Positions 33,501 through 42,487 are shown, counted from the stretch's first letter. The stretch is 64,000 bases of DNA from DASUNQ01 sp035536455 (GCA_035536455.1 DATLOC010000040.1:1-64000); one strand, 5' to 3'. Translations and numbers: made by a program. The notes: generated by a model from the sequence alone, not told the origin.

Positions 33501-34927
33501 TCGCGCGGGACGTCGAGCCGGACGTGGCCCGGGTCGAGCTGATGCGCGCACGGCTCGGCGGGCTCGGGCCGGTCACGGCCCAACGGTTGGCGCGGGAGAT
33601 CGCCCTGCCCCGCTCGGCCGCGGAGACCGCCCTCGCCGCGCTGGAAGGGGAGGGCTTCGTCCTGCGCGGCCGCTACACGCCCGATTTGCCCGCGGGCGAG
33701 GAGGAGTGGTGCGAGCGGCGCCTCCTGGCGCGCATCCACCGCGCCACCGTCGAGCGGTTGCGGCGCGAGATCGAGCCGGTGAGCGCCGGCGAGTTCCTGC
33801 GCTTCCTCCTCGCCTGGCAGCGGGCGGCGCCGAGCGAGCGGAGCGAGGGGGGCGGTAGCCTGCCGGCGGTCCTCGAGCAGCTCGAAGGCTACAGCGCCCC
33901 CGCCGGCGCCTGGGAGCGGGAGATCCTGCCGGCGCGAATCGCCGGCTACGACCCGGCCTGGCTCGACGCCCTCTGTCTGTCCGGGCGATGGGTCTGGGGG
34001 CGGACGGCGCCCTCGCCTTCGACCGGCGCGCGCGGCGGCTCGCTGCGCGCCACGCCGATGGCCTTCCTGCAGCGCGGCAACCTGCCGCTCTGGGGGGAGC
34101 TGGCGCCGGCGCCGCCGGCGGCGGAGGAGGAGGAGCGCCTGTCGAGCGGCGCGGCGGCGGTGCTCGCCGTGCTGCGCGCGCGCGGCGCCTGCTTCTTCGA
34201 CGAGCTGGCGCGGGGGAGCGGCCTTCTCGAGACGCAGGTCGAGGCCGCGCTCGCCGAGCTGGTGGCTGCCGGCCTCTTGACCGCCGACGCGCCGGCGGGC
34301 CTGCGCGCGCTGTTGACCCCGGCGCACAAACGGCCGCGCGCGCCTTACCGCGGGGCCGGGTCGCCGCTGGAGGCGGCGGGGCGGTGGTCGGTGCTGCGGA
34401 CGGCGGCCGAGAAGGAGGAAGAGCTTTCGCCGGAGACGATCGAGGAGGTAGCGCGGGTCCTCCTCCGCCGCTACGGCGTGGTCTTCAAGCGCCTCCTCGA
34501 CCGCGAGACGCTGCTTCCGCCCTGGCGCGACCTGCTGCGGGTCTACCGCCGGCTGGAGGCGCGCGGCGAGCTGCGCGGCGGCCGCTTCGTGGCCGGGCCG
34601 TCGGGCGAGCAGTACGGGCTCCCCGAAGCGGTGGGCAAGCTCCGCGCCCTCCGCCGCGCCGCCCCGACCGGCGAGATGGTGGCAGTCTCGGCCGCCGATC
34701 CGCTCAACCTGCTCGGCGTCCTCACGCCGGGCGGCCGTCTGCCGGCCCTGACCGGCAACCGCCTTCTCTACCGCGACGGCGTCCCCATCGCCGCCCGCGA
34801 GGCCGGCCGCACCCGCTTCCTCGTCGACTTGGACCCCGCCGCCCGCTGGCGCGCCGAGACCGCCTTGCTCCGCCGCCCCGCCCACGCCCAGCCCGTCGAA
34901 GAGACGGCGCTCCCCCAGCCGGCTTAG
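30530..34927 (+). CDS. lhr: Lhr-family large ATP-dependent DNA helicase
   Basis: A 1465-residue superfamily 2 helicase, the length of long bacterial Lhr (about 1500 aa). The ATPase core has the Q-motif region (GAPTEVQALAWPAI), Walker A APTGSGKT near 42, SPLRALSNDI, TTPESL, DEIH near 170, SATQRP, then a second RecA domain with VFVNTRRRAE, ATSSLELGIDVG and QRVGRSGH. A winged-helix/beta-barrel Lhr core and a long C-terminal domain follow, ending with the typical ADPLNLLGVLTPGGRLPA and GNRLLYRDGVPIA. It unwinds 3'-tailed DNA or RNA:DNA hybrids in repair. The ATG was taken 6 codons into the open frame (whose first codon is TTG). Confidence 0.93.
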   Translation: MPLAPFHPAVAAWFERRFGAPTEVQALAWPAIRSGSHTLIAAPTGSGKTLAAFLAALDELARDALAGRLEDATRVVYVSPLRALSNDIKNNLEEPLAGIRAEMAARGLGEIEIRTALRTGDTPASERTAMAKRPPHILVTTPESLYLLLTSESGRAMLRTVRTAIVDEIHALAPNRRGAHLALSLARLEALAQAPAAAGAPGTPAGGLTRVGLSATQRPIEEVARWLVGIGADGGAPPCTIVDVGHARRLDLAIELPSSPLEAVMANEVWEEIYDRTAELIREHRTTLVFVNTRRRAERTVRHLADRLGEEAVAAHHGSLSREKRLEAERRLKAGELRAIVATSSLELGIDVGAIELVVQVGSTRSIAGLLQRVGRSGHHLAGLPKGRVFPASRDELVEVTALLDAVRRGELDRLHIPEKPLDVLAQQIVAAVAAEEWTEDDLYALVRRAWPYRNVERAEFDEIVTMLAQGFHTRRGRRSAYLHQDAVNGRLRARRGARMTALTSGGAIPDTADYDVILEPSATFIGTVNEDFAVESLAGDIFQLGNLSWRILKVEPGRLRVEDARGQPPSIPFWLGEAPARTAELSAAVSRLREEIAARMAAAPSPEEGVEAVVVWLTGEVGLTPAAARQVADYLAAGWAALGLLPSQRTLVAERFFDEAGDMHLVLHSTFGSRINRALGLALRKRFCQSFNFELQAAASDDAVVLSLGPTHSFPLPEVFRFLRSETARDVLTQAMLDSPLFPVRWRWNASRSLALPRFRGGKRVPPRLQRQQAEDLAAVLFPDQLACFENIVGEREVPDHPLVRQTVHDCLEEAMDATGLERLLARVEAGDLAVEARELTEPSPLAHEILNARVYEFLDDAPLEERRTQAVMTRRWLDVDSAAELGTLDAAAIERVRAEAWPEPQDADELHDALVTLGFLTEAEGQEGKWEELFAALVAAGRATVAVVAPQGGSEVGARLWVAAERLAELVALHPKARLEPELTLPPRLARDVEPDVARVELMRARLGGLGPVTAQRLAREIALPRSAAETALAALEGEGFVLRGRYTPDLPAGEEEWCERRLLARIHRATVERLRREIEPVSAGEFLRFLLAWQRAAPSERSEGGGSLPAVLEQLEGYSAPAGAWEREILPARIAGYDPAWLDALCLSGRWVWGRTAPSPSTGARGGSLRATPMAFLQRGNLPLWGELAPAPPAAEEEERLSSGAAAVLAVLRARGACFFDELARGSGLLETQVEAALAELVAAGLLTADAPAGLRALLTPAHKRPRAPYRGAGSPLEAAGRWSVLRTAAEKEEELSPETIEEVARVLLRRYGVVFKRLLDRETLLPPWRDLLRVYRRLEARGELRGGRFVAGPSGEQYGLPEAVGKLRALRRAAPTGEMVAVSAADPLNLLGVLTPGGRLPALTGNRLLYRDGVPIAAREAGRTRFLVDLDPAARWRAETALLRRPAHAQPVEETALPQPA

Positions 34928-34936
34928 CCGCAGACG

Positions 34937-35725
34937 CTAGGCGGGGCGTTGGCGGGGCCAGAGGCCGAGGTAGCGGAGGCGCAGGGGGAGCTGGCGCGCC
35001 ATCACCCAGAGGCTGGCGCCGGCGGCGAGCGCGACGACGAGCCAGAGCGGCGCGCCGTGGATGAAGGGCGCGAAGAGCGTCGCCGGCAGGAGCACCGCGG
35101 CCCCGATCGCCGCGACGACCGCGAGGTGCGCCAGGAAGCGGAGGCGGACGTTGGCGGGAACCGCGACGAGCGCCGCGACGGCTAGCACCACCCAGCTCGC
35201 ACCAACCGCGAGGAGCCCTCGGAGCGCCCCCTCGCCGGGCGGCGTCGTGCCGCTCCCGGCGGCCACGGCGGCGCCAAAGAGCACGCCCACACCGAGCGTG
35301 AAGGCGAGCAGCAGGACGAGCAGCGCGAGCTGATAGCCGGGGCGGTCGTCCGGGTCGCAGGCGCAGCGGATGGCGCTCCGCGGCGGGGCCAGGATACGGC
35401 GGTTATAAGAGACCATGTGGTAGACGCCGGTGAGCACCTTCACGAAGAGCGGCCGGTCGAGCAGCCGCGCGAGAGAGCCAAACCGGCCGTCGCGCAGCAG
35501 CCAGAGGAACCCGGGGATGCCAGTGCGGATCTCGCCGCTCGCAGGCTCGAAGACCGCCATCTCGTTGCGGAAGCCGGCGGCTGCCAGGCGCTCGGCGGGC
35601 TCCCCCTCGTAGCTCTGGAACTCCCGCCGCTGCTCCTCCGGCACCAGCCCCCAGCGCACGAAGCGCTCGCTGCCACGGATGCAGATCGGGCAGTCGCCGT
35701 CGTAGACCAGGACCTTGCCGCTCAT
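34937..35725 (-). CDS. DCC-family thiol-disulfide oxidoreductase-like protein with membrane domain
   Basis: 262 residues. The first 120 form a DUF393/DCC domain with the signature YDGDCPICIRG (D-G-x-C-x-x-C), followed by RCACDPDDRPG and four transmembrane helices (about 133-155, 172-190, 203-222, 226-243). DCC proteins are predicted thiol oxidoreductases. The internal ATG is preferred because the conserved VLVYDGDCP strand begins right after it. The start lies 77 bases from the divergent DUF1684 gene. Confidence 0.82.
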   Translation of the reverse strand: MSGKVLVYDGDCPICIRGSERFVRWGLVPEEQRREFQSYEGEPAERLAAAGFRNEMAVFEPASGEIRTGIPGFLWLLRDGRFGSLARLLDRPLFVKVLTGVYHMVSYNRRILAPPRSAIRCACDPDDRPGYQLALLVLLLAFTLGVGVLFGAAVAAGSGTTPPGEGALRGLLAVGASWVVLAVAALVAVPANVRLRFLAHLAVVAAIGAAVLLPATLFAPFIHGAPLWLVVALAAGASLWVMARQLPLRLRYLGLWPRQRPA

Positions 35726-35801
35726 CTCGAGCGGGAAGTGTAGACCCTCGGATCGCGGTTTCCGTGCAGGGCGGTATGCTCCAGCGCCCCGGAGGACTCT
35801 C

Positions 35802-36797
35802 ATGCATCGCTACGCCCGCCCGCTCGTCGTCTCGATCCCTTTCCTGCTCGCCGCCTGCGCCGTGCGGCCCGACCCCAGCACCGGCCCCGCGGCTGCCGCC
35901 CAGCCTGCCGCCGCACCCGCCGCGGCGTCCGCCGCTCCCGCTCCCGCTCCCGCTCCCACCGGCGCCGCTCCCGCCGAGCCCCGCGCGGACTTCGAGGCCT
36001 GGCGGCAGGAGCGCGACAAGGGGCTGCGCAACCCCGACGGTTGGCTGACGCTCGTCGGCCTCCACTGGCTGGAGGAGGGGGACAACCCGATCGGCAGCGG
36101 CGAGGAGAACCACATCGTCTTCCCCGCCGGCCGGGCGCCGGAGCGCGCCGGGCTCCTCCGCCTGACGGACGGCCAAGTCACCCTGGAAGCCCCGGCCGCG
36201 GCCGGGATCACCGTCGACGGCAAGCCGGTCACCTCTCTCGTCCTCACCTCGGACAAGGAGGGCAAGCCGACGATCCTCGAGCTCGGCTCGCTCCGCTTCC
36301 ACCTCATCGACCGCGGCGGCCGGCTCGGCCTCCGCGTGCGCGACCGCGAGAGCCCGGTCCTCGCCGCCTTCCACGGCGTCGAGAGCTACCCCTTCGATCC
36401 CTCCTGGCGCGTCGAGGCGCGCCTTGAGCGCTACGACCCGCCGAAGAAGGTGCCGGTCCCCAACATCCTCGGCACGGTCGACGACGAGGACTCGCCGGCG
36501 GCGGTGGTCTTCGAGCGGGACGGGCGGACCTACCGCCTCGACGGCCTCGAGGGCGGCGACCAGGGCGAGCTCTTCCTGATCTTCGGCGACGGCACCAACG
36601 GCGAAGAGACCTACGGCGGCGGCCGCTTCCTCGTCACCGAGGCCCCCGCCGGCGGCACCGTCGTCGTCGACTTCAACAAGGCCTACAACCCGCCCTGCGC
36701 CTTCACCCCCTACGCCACCTGTCCGCTGCCGCCGCGCCAGAACAAGCTGGCCATCGCCGTCGCCGCCGGCGAGAAGAACTTCGGCGAGGGGCATTGA
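35802..36797 (+). CDS. DUF1684 lipoprotein
   Basis: 331 residues: lipobox LLAAC (Cys near 19), a long Ala/Pro linker (20-60), then a DUF1684 domain with WLTLVGLHWLEEGDNPIGSG, a Gly-rich FHA-like segment (GLRVRDRESP), YDPPKKVPVPNILG, FGDGTNGEETYGGGRFL and the signature VVDFNKAYNPPCAFTPYATCPLPPRQN. The domain is common in acidobacteria and bacteroidetes; function unknown. GGAGGA precedes the ATG. Confidence 0.9.
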   Translation: MHRYARPLVVSIPFLLAACAVRPDPSTGPAAAAQPAAAPAAASAAPAPAPAPTGAAPAEPRADFEAWRQERDKGLRNPDGWLTLVGLHWLEEGDNPIGSGEENHIVFPAGRAPERAGLLRLTDGQVTLEAPAAAGITVDGKPVTSLVLTSDKEGKPTILELGSLRFHLIDRGGRLGLRVRDRESPVLAAFHGVESYPFDPSWRVEARLERYDPPKKVPVPNILGTVDDEDSPAAVVFERDGRTYRLDGLEGGDQGELFLIFGDGTNGEETYGGGRFLVTEAPAGGTVVVDFNKAYNPPCAFTPYATCPLPPRQNKLAIAVAAGEKNFGEGH

Positions 36798-36803
36798 AGC
36801 TTC

Positions 36804-38384
36804 CTACGGCTTCGGCGGCACGTCGTCCCAGGGGTTCGACCCCGCCACCGCCTTGTCGACCGTCTCGCCCGGCGAGGCGCCGAAGCGCCGCAGCTCCTCG
36901 GCGGTGTAGCGCGTCAGGACCGTGTGCTTGCGGCTGTAGAGGAAGTAGATCAACAGGCCGACCGCCAGCCAGCCGATCAGCCGCCACCAGTTGGCGGCCG
37001 GCAGCGAGAACATCAGGATCAGGCAGCAGACGATCCCCAGGATCGGCACCAGCGGCACCATCGGACAGCGGAACGGCCGCTCGGCCTGGGGGTTGGTGCG
37101 GCGCATGATGAGCACCGCGGCGCAGACCACGGCGAAGGCAAAGAGCGTCCCGATGTTGGTCATCTGGAGCAGGTACTCGATGGGCAAGAGGCCGGTGGCG
37201 GTGGCGACGAAGGCGCCGATCAGGAGCGTGCTCTTCCAAGGCGTCCTGAACTTCGGATGCACCGCGCCGAAGAACCCCGCCGGCACCATGCCGTCGCGCG
37301 CCATGGCCAGGAAGACGCGCGGCCCCGAGAGCATCATGACCAGGAGCACCGAGGTGATGCCGGCGACACCGGCGATGGCGATGAGGGCGTCCGCCCACTC
37401 GAGGCCGACCTCGCTGAAGGCGACCGAGACCCCGGCGCCGGTGTCGATGCGGTCGTACTTGACCATGCCGGTCAAGACCGCCACGACCGCGATGTAGAGC
37501 ACCGTGCAGATGAGCAGCGAGGCGACGATGCCGATCGGCACGTCGCGGTTCGGCCGCTTCGCTTCTTCGGCGTGGGTCGAGACCGAGTCGAAGCCGATGT
37601 AGGCGAAGAAGATGATCGCGGCGCCGGCGAGCATGCCGACCGGTGTGCCGCCGACCGACTCCCCGATGACGGTCTTGCCGAAGAAGGTGATCCCGCCCCA
37701 GCCGTAGGGCGCGAACGGCCGCCAGTTCTCCGGGTTGATGTAGAAGGCGCCGACCAGGATCACGAAGAGGACGGCGGCGAGCTTGACCGCCACCATGGTG
37801 GCGTTGAAGTTGGCGCTCTCGTGGATCCCCTTGACCAGCACCGCGGTGACGATCACCGTGATGATGATCGCCGGCAGGTTGACGACGCCGTTGGTGGCGA
37901 CGAAGGACCCGGTCGCGGCGTCGTAGGCGATCGGCGCCGAGGCCAGCGCCTCCGGCAGGTGGATCCCCATCCGTGGCAAGAGCGTCTGGAAGAAGCTCGA
38001 CCAGCCGTTGGCCACCGTCGCCGAGCCGACCGCGTACTCCAGCACCAGGTCCCAGCCGATGATCCAGGCGAAGAGCTCGCCGAGCGTGGCGTAGGCGTAG
38101 GTGTAGGCCGAGCCCGCGACCGGCACCATCGAGGCGAACTCGGCGTAGCAGAGGGCGGCGAAGATGCAGGTGATGCCGGCCGCGACGTAGGACATCATCA
38201 GCGCCGGCCCCGCCACGTTGTGCGCGGCGGCGCCGGTGGCGACGAAGATGCCGGCGCCGATGATGGCGCCCACCCCGAGGCTGGTGAGCTGGACCGGGCC
38301 GAGGATGCGCCGCAGCCGGTTGTCGCTCTTCATCTCCTCGAGCAGCAGCCCGAGGGGCTTCTTGGCTAGGAGTCGGCTTGCCAT
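36804..38384 (-). CDS. APC-family amino acid permease (CAT-like)
   Basis: 526 residues and about 14 hydrophobic segments, the topology of cationic-amino-acid-transporter-type permeases. Substrate-binding signatures: GVGAIIGAGIFVATG in helix 1, AGITCIFAALCYAEFASMVPVAGSAYTYAYATLGE in helices 2-3, and FFAYIGFDSVSTHAEEAKRP in helix 6. Its ATG lies 19 bases inside the 3' end of the preceding permease gene, so the two are translated together. Specificity cannot be read from sequence. Confidence 0.92.
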   Translation of the reverse strand: MASRLLAKKPLGLLLEEMKSDNRLRRILGPVQLTSLGVGAIIGAGIFVATGAAAHNVAGPALMMSYVAAGITCIFAALCYAEFASMVPVAGSAYTYAYATLGELFAWIIGWDLVLEYAVGSATVANGWSSFFQTLLPRMGIHLPEALASAPIAYDAATGSFVATNGVVNLPAIIITVIVTAVLVKGIHESANFNATMVAVKLAAVLFVILVGAFYINPENWRPFAPYGWGGITFFGKTVIGESVGGTPVGMLAGAAIIFFAYIGFDSVSTHAEEAKRPNRDVPIGIVASLLICTVLYIAVVAVLTGMVKYDRIDTGAGVSVAFSEVGLEWADALIAIAGVAGITSVLLVMMLSGPRVFLAMARDGMVPAGFFGAVHPKFRTPWKSTLLIGAFVATATGLLPIEYLLQMTNIGTLFAFAVVCAAVLIMRRTNPQAERPFRCPMVPLVPILGIVCCLILMFSLPAANWWRLIGWLAVGLLIYFLYSRKHTVLTRYTAEELRRFGASPGETVDKAVAGSNPWDDVPPKP

Positions 38385-39934
38385 GAGTCCTCCGTCGAAT
38401 GAGTGGGCACGCCCACCCGCCGCCAGAGCAGGTAGACGGGGATGCCGGTGAGGACGATGAGGAGCCCCGGCCAGGTGGTCGAGGTGCGGTAGACCAGGAG
38501 CACGGCGAGGATGACCAGGGCGGCGGCGATGTAGAGCGCCGGCACCAGCGGATAGCCGAAGGCGCGGTAGGGCCGCTCGGCGTCGGGCCGCTTGCGCCGC
38601 AGGACGAAGATGCCGCCGAGCGTCAGGATGTAGAAGATCAGCACCGAGAAGACCACGTAGTCGAGGAGGTTCCCGTAGAGGTTGCCGTAGACCGGCTCGC
38701 CGGTGGCGGCGTCGAGCCGGAGCTGGCCGGCGTCGTCGTAGAGGCGTGTCCGCGGCAGCACCAGGAGCGACGCCCAGATGCACTGGAAGAGCAGGCCGCG
38801 CGACGGCACGTGGCGGTCGTTGAGCTTGCCGGTGGCGCGGAAGAAGAGGCCGTCGCGAGCCATCGCGTAGTAGACCCGCGCGCCGGCCAGCACCAGCCCG
38901 TTGTTGCAGCCGAAGGTCGAGATGATGATGAAGACCGCCATGATGCCCGCCGCCGCCGGTCCGAACACCTTGGCCAGCGCCGCGGTGGCCACGCGGTCGT
39001 CCGCCGCGGTCTGGATCTCGCCCAGGGTGAGCATCGAGAGGTAGGCGAAGTTGGCGAGCACGTAGAGGGTGATGACCAGCGTCGTGCCCAGCGCCAGCGA
39101 CAGCGGCACGTTGCGGCGCGGGTTCTTGACCTCGCCGGCGGTGAAGGTGATGTTGTTCCAGGCGTCGGCGGAGAAGAGCGACCCCACCTGCGCGACGCAG
39201 AAGGCGACCAGCAGCCCGAAGGCGCCGGCCGCCGCCGAGACCGCCGCCACCCAGGGCATGTCGGCGCGGATCGGCGTCACGTCGCCCGGCGTCCAGGCGT
39301 CGGCGAAATTGGCGGCGACCGCCGCGGCGTCGCGGCCGAAGAAGATCCCGAGGACGATCAGGCCGAGGAGCGCCAGGGTCTTGGTCGAGGTGAAGACGTT
39401 CTGGATCCACTTGCCGACCTTGAGGCCGCGGGTGTTGAGGAGCGTCAGGAAGACGATCAAGAGGATCGCCACCAGCTGCTGCACCGAGAGCGACACCGCG
39501 TAGCTGTCCGAGAGGTCGATCGGCGGCACGATCCAGGAGGTCGGCGAGATCGCCGGCGCCAGCACCCCGAGAAAGCGGGCGAAGGCCACCGCCACCGCCG
39601 CGATCGTCCCGGTCTGGATGACCAGGAAGAGCGTCCAGCCGTAGAGGAACCCCCAGAGCGGCGAGTAGGACTCGCGGAGGTAGACGTACTGGCCGCCGGC
39701 GCGCGGCATCATCGCCGCCAGCTCGCCGTAGGAGAGGGCGGCGGCGACGGTCAGCAGGCCGGTCACCACCCAGACCATGATCAGCCAGCCGGCCGAGCCG
39801 ACGAGGCGGGCGATGTCGGCCGAGACGATGAAGATCCCCGAGCCGATCATCGACCCGGCCACGATCATCGTCGAGTCGAGCAGGCCGAGCTCGCGCAGGA
39901 GCCCGCCTTCGGAGACGGCCTTCGGTTCAGCCAT
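38366..39934 (-). CDS. APC-family amino acid permease (LAT-like)
   Basis: 522 residues, 12 to 14 transmembrane segments. Helix 1 is VAGSMIGSGIFIVSADIARLVG, then YGELAAMMPRAGGQYVYLRESY (helix 2-3) and FSADAWNNITFTAGEVKNPRRNVP (helix 6), as in heteromeric-type (LAT) exchangers. It overlaps the next permease gene by 19 bases. Two different permeases in one operon suggest uptake or exchange of a set of amino acids. Divergent to it is a third amino acid carrier (NSS type). Confidence 0.92.
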   Translation of the reverse strand: MAEPKAVSEGGLLRELGLLDSTMIVAGSMIGSGIFIVSADIARLVGSAGWLIMVWVVTGLLTVAAALSYGELAAMMPRAGGQYVYLRESYSPLWGFLYGWTLFLVIQTGTIAAVAVAFARFLGVLAPAISPTSWIVPPIDLSDSYAVSLSVQQLVAILLIVFLTLLNTRGLKVGKWIQNVFTSTKTLALLGLIVLGIFFGRDAAAVAANFADAWTPGDVTPIRADMPWVAAVSAAAGAFGLLVAFCVAQVGSLFSADAWNNITFTAGEVKNPRRNVPLSLALGTTLVITLYVLANFAYLSMLTLGEIQTAADDRVATAALAKVFGPAAAGIMAVFIIISTFGCNNGLVLAGARVYYAMARDGLFFRATGKLNDRHVPSRGLLFQCIWASLLVLPRTRLYDDAGQLRLDAATGEPVYGNLYGNLLDYVVFSVLIFYILTLGGIFVLRRKRPDAERPYRAFGYPLVPALYIAAALVILAVLLVYRTSTTWPGLLIVLTGIPVYLLWRRVGVPTHSTEDSWQADS

Positions 39935-40051
39935 GAGCGGCCCTCCCTCGCGGAAAAATCGCCGCATTATCGCCGCTTTTGGGTCCGGCGCGAGCCCGGC
40001 GCCCGCTGATGTAGGCTCCGCCGCGTTCGTCCTGAAGAGGAGGGCTGCTCC

Positions 40052-41653
40052 ATGGCGCAACACCCGTCGCACGAGGCCTGGGGGACCCGCGTCGGCGTCA
40101 TCCTCGCCGTCGCCGGCTCCGCCGTCGGGCTCGGCAACTTCCTGCGCTTCCCCGGCCAGGCCGCCGCCAACGGCGGCGGCGCCTTCATGATCCCGTACTT
40201 CTGCGCCCTGCTCTTCCTCGGCATCCCGATCGGCTGGGCGGAGTGGACGATGGGCAAGTACGGCGGGCTGAAGGGGCTGCACTCCTCCCCCTCGATCCTC
40301 GGCGTCTTCGGCAAGGGCGGGATCGCCCGCTACTTCGGGATCATCGGCGTCCTCATCCCGCTCGCCGTCTCCTTCTACTACACCTACATCGAGGCCTGGT
40401 GTCTGGGCTACTTCTGGCACTACCTGACCGGCGGCATCGGCGTCGACGCCGCGGCGCCGATCGCCGAGCAGACGGCGCGCGCCGGCCAGTTCTACAGCGA
40501 CTTCACCGGCCGCGCCGAGAACGGCGTCATCGCCGGCGGGTCGCTCCAGACCCTGGTCTTCTGGGTCATCACCTTCGCGGTCAACATCTGGCTCGTCTTC
40601 CGCGGCATCTCCAAGGGGATCGAGAAGTTCGTGAGCTGGGCGATGCCGCTGATGGCGGTCTGCGCCCTGATCGTGCTGGTGCGCGTCTTGACCCTGGGCA
40701 CGCCCGACCCGGCGCTGCCGGACCAGAACGTGATCAACGGCCTGGGCTACATGTGGAACCCCAACTTCGCCGCCCTGAGCAACCCGCAGACCTGGCTCGC
40801 CGCGGCGGGGCAGATCTTCTTCTCGCTCTCGGTCGGCTTCGGCGTCATCATCAACTACGCCTCCTACCTCCGGAAGAAGGACGACGTCGTCCTCTCGGGG
40901 CTCACCGCCTCGGCCACCAACGAGCTCTTCGAGGTCGGCTTCGGCGGCCTCATCACCATCACCGCGGCCTTCGTCTTCATGGGCACGGCCAACATGATCG
41001 GCGTCGTCCAGGGCGGCACCTTCGGCCTCGGCTTCACGACGCTGCCGGTGGTCTTCGCGCACATGGGCGCCCTGGGGAACTTCATCGGCGCGGTCTGGTT
41101 CCTGATGCTCTTCCTGGCCGCCATCACCAGCTCGATCTCGATGTACCAGCCGGCGCTCGCCTTCTTCCAGGAGTCGCTCGGCTGGACGCGCAAGGCCGGC
41201 ACCACCCTGATGGTCTCGCTCTGCGTCGTCGGCTCGTTCCTGGTGATGTACTACAGCAAGGACGGGATCTTCTGGGCCACGATCGACGACTGGGTCGGGA
41301 CCTTCCTGATCTTCGTCCTGGCGATGGTGCAGATCATCTGCTTCTCGTGGGTCTTCGGCGTCGACCGCGGCCTCGCCGTGGCGCACGAGGGGGCGCTGAT
41401 CCGGATTCCCGGCTACTACCGCTGGATCATGAAGTACGTCACGCCGACCTACCTGCTCATCGTCTTCGCCGCCTTCTGCTGGCGCAACCTCGGCGACTGG
41501 GTGCGCTCGGTGGCTGACGAGCCGTTGCGCCAGGGGGCCCTGCTCCTCGTCCTGGCCACCACGATCCTGCTCGTCGTCTGCACGCGCGTCGGCGAGAAAC
41601 GCTGGCGGGCCGCGGGGCTCGACATCGACGGCAAGAAGCCGCTCGAGGACTGA
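40052..41653 (+). CDS. Sodium-dependent amino acid transporter, NSS (SNF) family
   Basis: 533 residues with the LeuT-type 12-helix core. Helix 1 carries the sodium and substrate site (GSAVGLGNFLRFPGQAAANGGGAFMIPY). Helix 6/8 regions include FFSLSVGFGVIINYASYLRKKDD and FLAAITSSISMYQPAL. GAAGAGGAGGG precedes the ATG. The small hydrophobic gene 14 bases downstream is the matching MetS-type accessory subunit, which points to the MetP (methionine/alanine) branch; that specificity is inference. Confidence 0.93.
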   Translation: MAQHPSHEAWGTRVGVILAVAGSAVGLGNFLRFPGQAAANGGGAFMIPYFCALLFLGIPIGWAEWTMGKYGGLKGLHSSPSILGVFGKGGIARYFGIIGVLIPLAVSFYYTYIEAWCLGYFWHYLTGGIGVDAAAPIAEQTARAGQFYSDFTGRAENGVIAGGSLQTLVFWVITFAVNIWLVFRGISKGIEKFVSWAMPLMAVCALIVLVRVLTLGTPDPALPDQNVINGLGYMWNPNFAALSNPQTWLAAAGQIFFSLSVGFGVIINYASYLRKKDDVVLSGLTASATNELFEVGFGGLITITAAFVFMGTANMIGVVQGGTFGLGFTTLPVVFAHMGALGNFIGAVWFLMLFLAAITSSISMYQPALAFFQESLGWTRKAGTTLMVSLCVVGSFLVMYYSKDGIFWATIDDWVGTFLIFVLAMVQIICFSWVFGVDRGLAVAHEGALIRIPGYYRWIMKYVTPTYLLIVFAAFCWRNLGDWVRSVADEPLRQGALLLVLATTILLVVCTRVGEKRWRAAGLDIDGKKPLED

Positions 41654-41667
41654 GAGGGAGAACCGCC

Positions 41668-41799
41668 ATGACCGTCCTCGGCTGGGTGTTCCTCGTCGCC
41701 TCGCTGGCCTTCGTCTGGGGCCTGACCGGCTGGTGCTTCTACAGGGTGCTGACCGCGCCGCGCGAGATCGAGCAGCCGCCCGACCTCCTCGGCGGCTGA
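41668..41799 (+). CDS. MetS-family NSS transporter small subunit
   Basis: A 43-residue protein with one transmembrane helix (about 4-27, WVFLVASLAFVWGLTGWCF) and a short polar tail (REIEQPPDLLGG). This is the pattern of the MetS subunit that accompanies MetP-type NSS transporters (Corynebacterium MetPS). It begins 14 bases after the transporter stop behind a GAGAGGGAGAA site and is clearly part of the same operon. Confidence 0.82.
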   Translation: MTVLGWVFLVASLAFVWGLTGWCFYRVLTAPREIEQPPDLLGG

Positions 41800-41868
41800 A
41801 GGCGCGCGGCACACGGCTTGCACTCCGGCGGCGGCGCCGAATGGCGGCGCAACCAAAGGAGGGACACC

Positions 41869-42444
41869 ATGGAACTCGCCACTCTGCAGGCGCTCTACGA
41901 ACACCAGCTCAAGGACCTCTACAGCGCGGAGAAGCAGATCACCCGGGCGCTGCCCAAGCTGATCCGCGCCGCCACCAACGGCGAGCTCGCCGCCGCCCTG
42001 CGCGACCACCTGCAGGTCACCGAGCAGCAGATCGCCCGCCTCGACCAGATCTTCACCAGCCTCGGCAAGAGCCCGCGCAGCAACAAGAAGTGCAAGGGGA
42101 TGGAGGGCCTCCTCGAAGAGGGCGCCGAGCTGCTCGAGGAGGAGGACGCCGACCCCGAGGTCCTCGACGCCGGGATCATCGCCGCCGCCCAGCGCGTCGA
42201 GCACTACGAGATCGCCGGCTACGGCACCGTCCGCGCCTACGCCGAGCTGCTCGGCGACGGCCAGGCGGTGGCGCTCCTCGACGCCTCCGCCAAGGAGGAG
42301 GGCGAGGCCGACAAGACCCTGACCGCCATCGCCAACCGGGCGGTCAACCTCTCCGCCCTCTCCCCCGAGCCCGCGGAGCCGCGGACGGGGTCGCGCGGGC
42401 AAAACGCCAAGCCGCGGCGCAAGACGAGCAGCAAGAAGAAGTAA
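41869..42444 (+). CDS. Ferritin-like DUF892 protein (YciE/YciF family)
   Basis: 191 residues: a four-helix di-iron bundle of the YciF type (LQALYEHQLKDLYSAEKQI, HLQVTEQQIARLDQIF, RVEHYEIAGYGTVRAYAELLG, AKEEGEADKTLTAIA) with the expected Glu/His ligands, followed by a Lys/Arg/Ser tail of about 30 residues. The family is induced by stress; the function is not established. AAAGGAGGG precedes the ATG. A hairpin terminator follows. Confidence 0.9.
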   Translation: MELATLQALYEHQLKDLYSAEKQITRALPKLIRAATNGELAAALRDHLQVTEQQIARLDQIFTSLGKSPRSNKKCKGMEGLLEEGAELLEEEDADPEVLDAGIIAAAQRVEHYEIAGYGTVRAYAELLGDGQAVALLDASAKEEGEADKTLTAIANRAVNLSALSPEPAEPRTGSRGQNAKPRRKTSSKKK

Positions 42445-42455
42445 GAGCCCCTCGT

Positions 42456-42487
42456 CCGCCCGCCTGCGGCGTGGCAGCCGCGGGCGG
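42456..42487. terminator. Bidirectional hairpin between convergent genes
   Basis: CCGCCCGC-CTGC and GCAG-CC-GCGGGCGG pair across a 6-base loop to give a long interrupted stem. It lies between the stops of the DUF892 gene and the convergent exonuclease gene, so it can serve both transcripts. No U tract is present. Confidence 0.6.

Noticed and set aside
35403..36794. Minus-strand frame covering DUF1684
   Set aside because: Antisense to a well-defined DUF1684 lipoprotein; its last part overlaps the DCC gene in the wrong phase.
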